From NCBI RefSeq assembly GCF_007753265.1, contig NZ_CP036349.1, positions 3,195,363 to 3,259,362 on the forward strand: DNA of 64,000 nucleotides, in the 5' to 3' direction. The stretch comes from Botrimarina mediterranea (lineage in GTDB: Bacteria; Planctomycetota; Planctomycetia; Pirellulales; Lacipirellulaceae). The stretch's first letter is position 1. Every line of letters begins with the position of its first letter. This document shows positions 62,036-64,000 of this stretch, piece by piece. Position numbers and translations under genes: made by a program. The notes beneath the pieces are model-generated. The model ran no database searches and was not told the DNA's origin. It worked only from the letters and a program-made list of their open reading frames with translations.

Positions 62036-62109
62036 GTCCACCGCGGAGTACGCGGAGGGCGCGAAGGATACGTCGCAACTCTTGGCGACCTCCGCGCTCC
62101 CCGCGATGA
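62036..62109. repeat. Inverted repeat of the CCGCGGAGTACGCGGAGG family
   Basis: GTCCACCGCGGAGTACGCGG followed by AGG (62036-62058) pairs with CCTCCGCGCTCCCCGCGATG (62089-62108), imperfectly, with ~30 bases between. A single related arm lies at 55255-55273. It fills the gap between the GHL10 stop and the AmpG-like start. Confidence 0.65.
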
Positions 62110-62110
62110 G

Positions 62111-63676
62111 TTAATCGATGGCTACAACCGTCGGCTCGCCGAGGCGGCCGAACTCGTCCACCGCCGAGACCGCGATCGCGTCGGCCGCGACGCCGTCGGC
62201 GTTGGGGCGGACGCGGATCGTTTCGATCTGCCCGCCGAAGACGCCGGTCGTCCAGTCATCGCCACAGCGCTTCTGCAGCACCCAGCGCGACGGCTTGGCG
62301 TCGCCGTCGAGCGACAACGCAAACTGCGGCGTCCCCTCTTCCTCGACGCGCTCAACACTTGGCGCCGCGGGCCTTTCCTTGTCGCCAGCCAGCCAATCCG
62401 AATCGGGCGGCAAGGCGCCGTCGGCGTAGACGGTCTCCTTGAGCTTGTCGTTGATGCCCAGCCAGTTCTTCACCAAGGCCTTCATGCTGAAGTGGATGTG
62501 GCCCGCCTCGTCGCCCGATTGTTCGCGGGTTGCGAGAATCTGATCAACGATCTCCTGCGCCGGGTACTTCGGGGCGTCGCCGCCGAGCCGAGACGTGTAG
62601 AGCCCCGGCCAGAGGTTGCGGATGTGGGTGTTCTCACTCGCCCACCAAGCGAGTAGCGCCGTGAAGCTCTGCGGCTTCTGGTCGATCGCCCAGTAGAGCT
62701 GCGGCGAGAGGTAATCGACCCAACCCTCGTTGAGCCACAGCTTGGCGTCGGCGTAGAGCTTGGCGTACTGGTCGAAGCCCTGAATGCCCTCGGGATGGCC
62801 GGGGCGCCAGATGCCGAAGGGGCTCACGCCGAGCCGGACGTGGGGCTTCACCTTGTGGATCTCGACGCCGAGGTCCCGGATGAAGCGGTTGACGTTGTCG
62901 CGGCGCCAATCTTCGCGCGTCATCCGCTCGTCTTCGGGCGTCTCGTCGCAGTAGACCTTCCAACTGGCGTCATCGGGGAAGGGGACTTCCACCTGCTTCT
63001 TCTCGCCCGTCCCGTCTTCCAGGGCGTCGCTGATCGGGTAAGGGTAGAAGTAATCGTCGAAGTGAACGGCGTCGACGTCGTAACGACGCACCACGTCGAG
63101 CATCACGTCCATCGAGTGCTCGGACGCTTCTTTCGCGCCCGGGTCGAGCCAGCGGTAGACGCCGTATTGCGGCGCGAGCTCGGGCCGGCGGACGGCGATG
63201 TGCGACGTGTCGAGCGGGCCTTTGTCCGCCGGGTGGGTCGCCCGGTAAGGGTTGAACCAGGCGTGTAACTCGAGGCCGCGGGCGTGGGCTTGCTCGCAGG
63301 CCCACGTGAGCGGGTCGAAGCCGTCGGCGGGCGCCTGCCCCTGCTTGCCGGTGAGGAACGCGCTCCAGGGCTCGAGCTCCGAAGCGTACAGCGCGTCGCA
63401 CGCCGGCCGGACCTGCAGCACCACGGCGTTGAGCTTCAGCTTGACGCACAGGTCGAGGATGCCGGTCAGTTCGGCCTTGAGCTCGTCGTTCGAGAGCCCC
63501 GGCTTGCTCGGCCAGTCGATGTTGGCGACGGTCGCGACCCAGACGGCGCGGAACTCCCGCGGCACGGGCGGCGGCGTGATCGCCGCGTCGTCCTGACCGT
63601 GACTGAGCGTCGGCGCCAGGACGGCGGCGACGAAGAGGAGGGGGCGAGTCGCGGCGAGCAGTTGGCGAAACGTCAT
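62111..63676 (-). CDS. Secreted GHL10-family glycosidase (YddW/DigH-like)
   Basis: 521 residues from ATG 63674-63676; a GTG eight codons upstream is possible. The signal peptide is LLFVAAVLAPTLSHGQ. The GHL10 barrel (~45-380) begins EFRAVWVATVANIDWPSKPG, with VVLQVRPACDALYAS, LELHAWFNPYRATH, YDVDAVHFDDYFYPYP (paired Asp at the active site), LGVSPFGIWRP and DYLSPQLYW. A C-terminal Ig-like domain follows. E. coli DigH (YddW), of this family, cuts denuded peptidoglycan glycan strands, which would feed the AmpG-like/NagZ-like pair encoded just downstream. Confidence 0.9.
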   Translation of the reverse strand: MTFRQLLAATRPLLFVAAVLAPTLSHGQDDAAITPPPVPREFRAVWVATVANIDWPSKPGLSNDELKAELTGILDLCVKLKLNAVVLQVRPACDALYASELEPWSAFLTGKQGQAPADGFDPLTWACEQAHARGLELHAWFNPYRATHPADKGPLDTSHIAVRRPELAPQYGVYRWLDPGAKEASEHSMDVMLDVVRRYDVDAVHFDDYFYPYPISDALEDGTGEKKQVEVPFPDDASWKVYCDETPEDERMTREDWRRDNVNRFIRDLGVEIHKVKPHVRLGVSPFGIWRPGHPEGIQGFDQYAKLYADAKLWLNEGWVDYLSPQLYWAIDQKPQSFTALLAWWASENTHIRNLWPGLYTSRLGGDAPKYPAQEIVDQILATREQSGDEAGHIHFSMKALVKNWLGINDKLKETVYADGALPPDSDWLAGDKERPAAPSVERVEEEGTPQFALSLDGDAKPSRWVLQKRCGDDWTTGVFGGQIETIRVRPNADGVAADAIAVSAVDEFGRLGEPTVVAID

Positions 63677-64000
63677 ATGCGCATCGTCTGGAGGGATCAC
63701 GAGCAGAAACGAACAGCGTAGCTGATCGCCTGCCGCGGCGGGAGAATCCGGCGCAGTTCCGTCTCGCTAACGCGCACCTTTGCAGTAAGGTCTCGCCAGA
63801 TTGAACGCGCGTCTGCGGATTACGCCTCCGCAGTTCAACACAGTGGCCCACCCGAGCCGATGGGCTTAACGAGCCGATGGGACCGTCCGGCAATTCGGCT
63901 GTCGACACACAGTCGTCCAACGGACGCACCGCCAGTCTTGGGCCGCAGTTCATCGGCGGATCGACTGACTAGGAACGACTGGCCGGCGTCGGCCTACGGT
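63677..64000. other. Right-edge stretch without a recognised gene
   Basis: 324 bases. It contains a hairpin CTGCGGA/TCCGCAG (63813-63819 and 63827-63833) with outer TTGAAC/GTTCAA words, and a short direct repeat GAGCCGATGGG (63855-63885). No open frame has a convincing start or family; anything beginning here would have to continue beyond the window. Confidence 0.45.
63813..63833. repeat. Short inverted repeat, CTGCGGA...TCCGCAG
   Basis: Seven perfect pairs around TTACGCC, extended outward by TTGAAC (63801-63806) and GTTCAA (63834-63839) with a bulge. Function unknown. Confidence 0.4.

Overview
The window is high-GC bacterial DNA that looks like a planctomycete, most likely of the Pirellulales/Lacipirellulaceae type. 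The grounds are: many secreted proteins ending in a VPEP-type C-terminal anchor (PEP-CTERM), often with dockerin-like Ca-binding repeats (DYNGDG..DAADYTVWRD); N-terminal LExRRLLA motifs on giant surface proteins; three DUF1559 pseudopilin-like genes; a Rhodopirellula/Verrucomicrobium-type sigma factor; and a sulfatase. The assignment is inferred from gene content, not from a marker gene.

Layout. 1-20.4 kb is a surface-protein region: a truncated beta-helix protein, a DUF4185/dockerin protein, a sialidase-like protein, a 1360-residue sugar-dehydrogenase/NPCBM protein, two tandem HpiC1-like PEP-CTERM paralogues, a 622-residue PEP-CTERM protein, then two related DUF1559 genes either side of a sigma factor and its FecR/LamG partner. 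20.8-31.7 kb holds an MMPL/RND exporter, a sigma-54 two-component pair with overlapping genes, a long U32 (RlhA-like) protein and nrfHA for nitrite ammonification. 32.1-35.4 kb is a four-gene overlapping operon for oxidative L-fucose-type sugar breakdown. 35.5-46.6 kb is a glycan locus: sulfatase, GH144-like glucanase, DUF1559, PEP-CTERM protein, LacI regulator, GH3 glucosidase and an AEC permease. Two near-identical LacI-type operators sit at its two promoter regions. 46.7-49.9 kb encodes a PKD/RTX giant surface protein. 50-55.2 kb is a patchwork of small genes (GNAT, MtfA-TPR, Fcy1-like cytosine deaminase, SMR guanidinium-type exporter, SRPBCC, two orphans) separated by many structured repeats. 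55.3-58 kb is acnA. 59.2-63.7 kb is a NagZ/AmpG-like/GHL10 set that fits peptidoglycan recycling.

How the parts work together. The fucose operon and the sulfatase/glucanase locus are adjacent and point to use of algal or detrital polysaccharides. The shared operators suggest that one LacI repressor controls both the GH3-lacI/AEC divergent promoter and the leftward PEP-CTERM-DUF1559-GH144-sulfatase unit. The most interesting points are this candidate regulon, a ~115-residue domain repeated three times in two surface proteins, a ~280-bp palindromic element in two distant copies, a possible guanidine-II riboswitch before the SMR gene, and a decayed IS5-type fragment that supplies the last residues of the 1360-residue protein. 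No tRNA, rRNA, CRISPR array or intact insertion sequence was seen.
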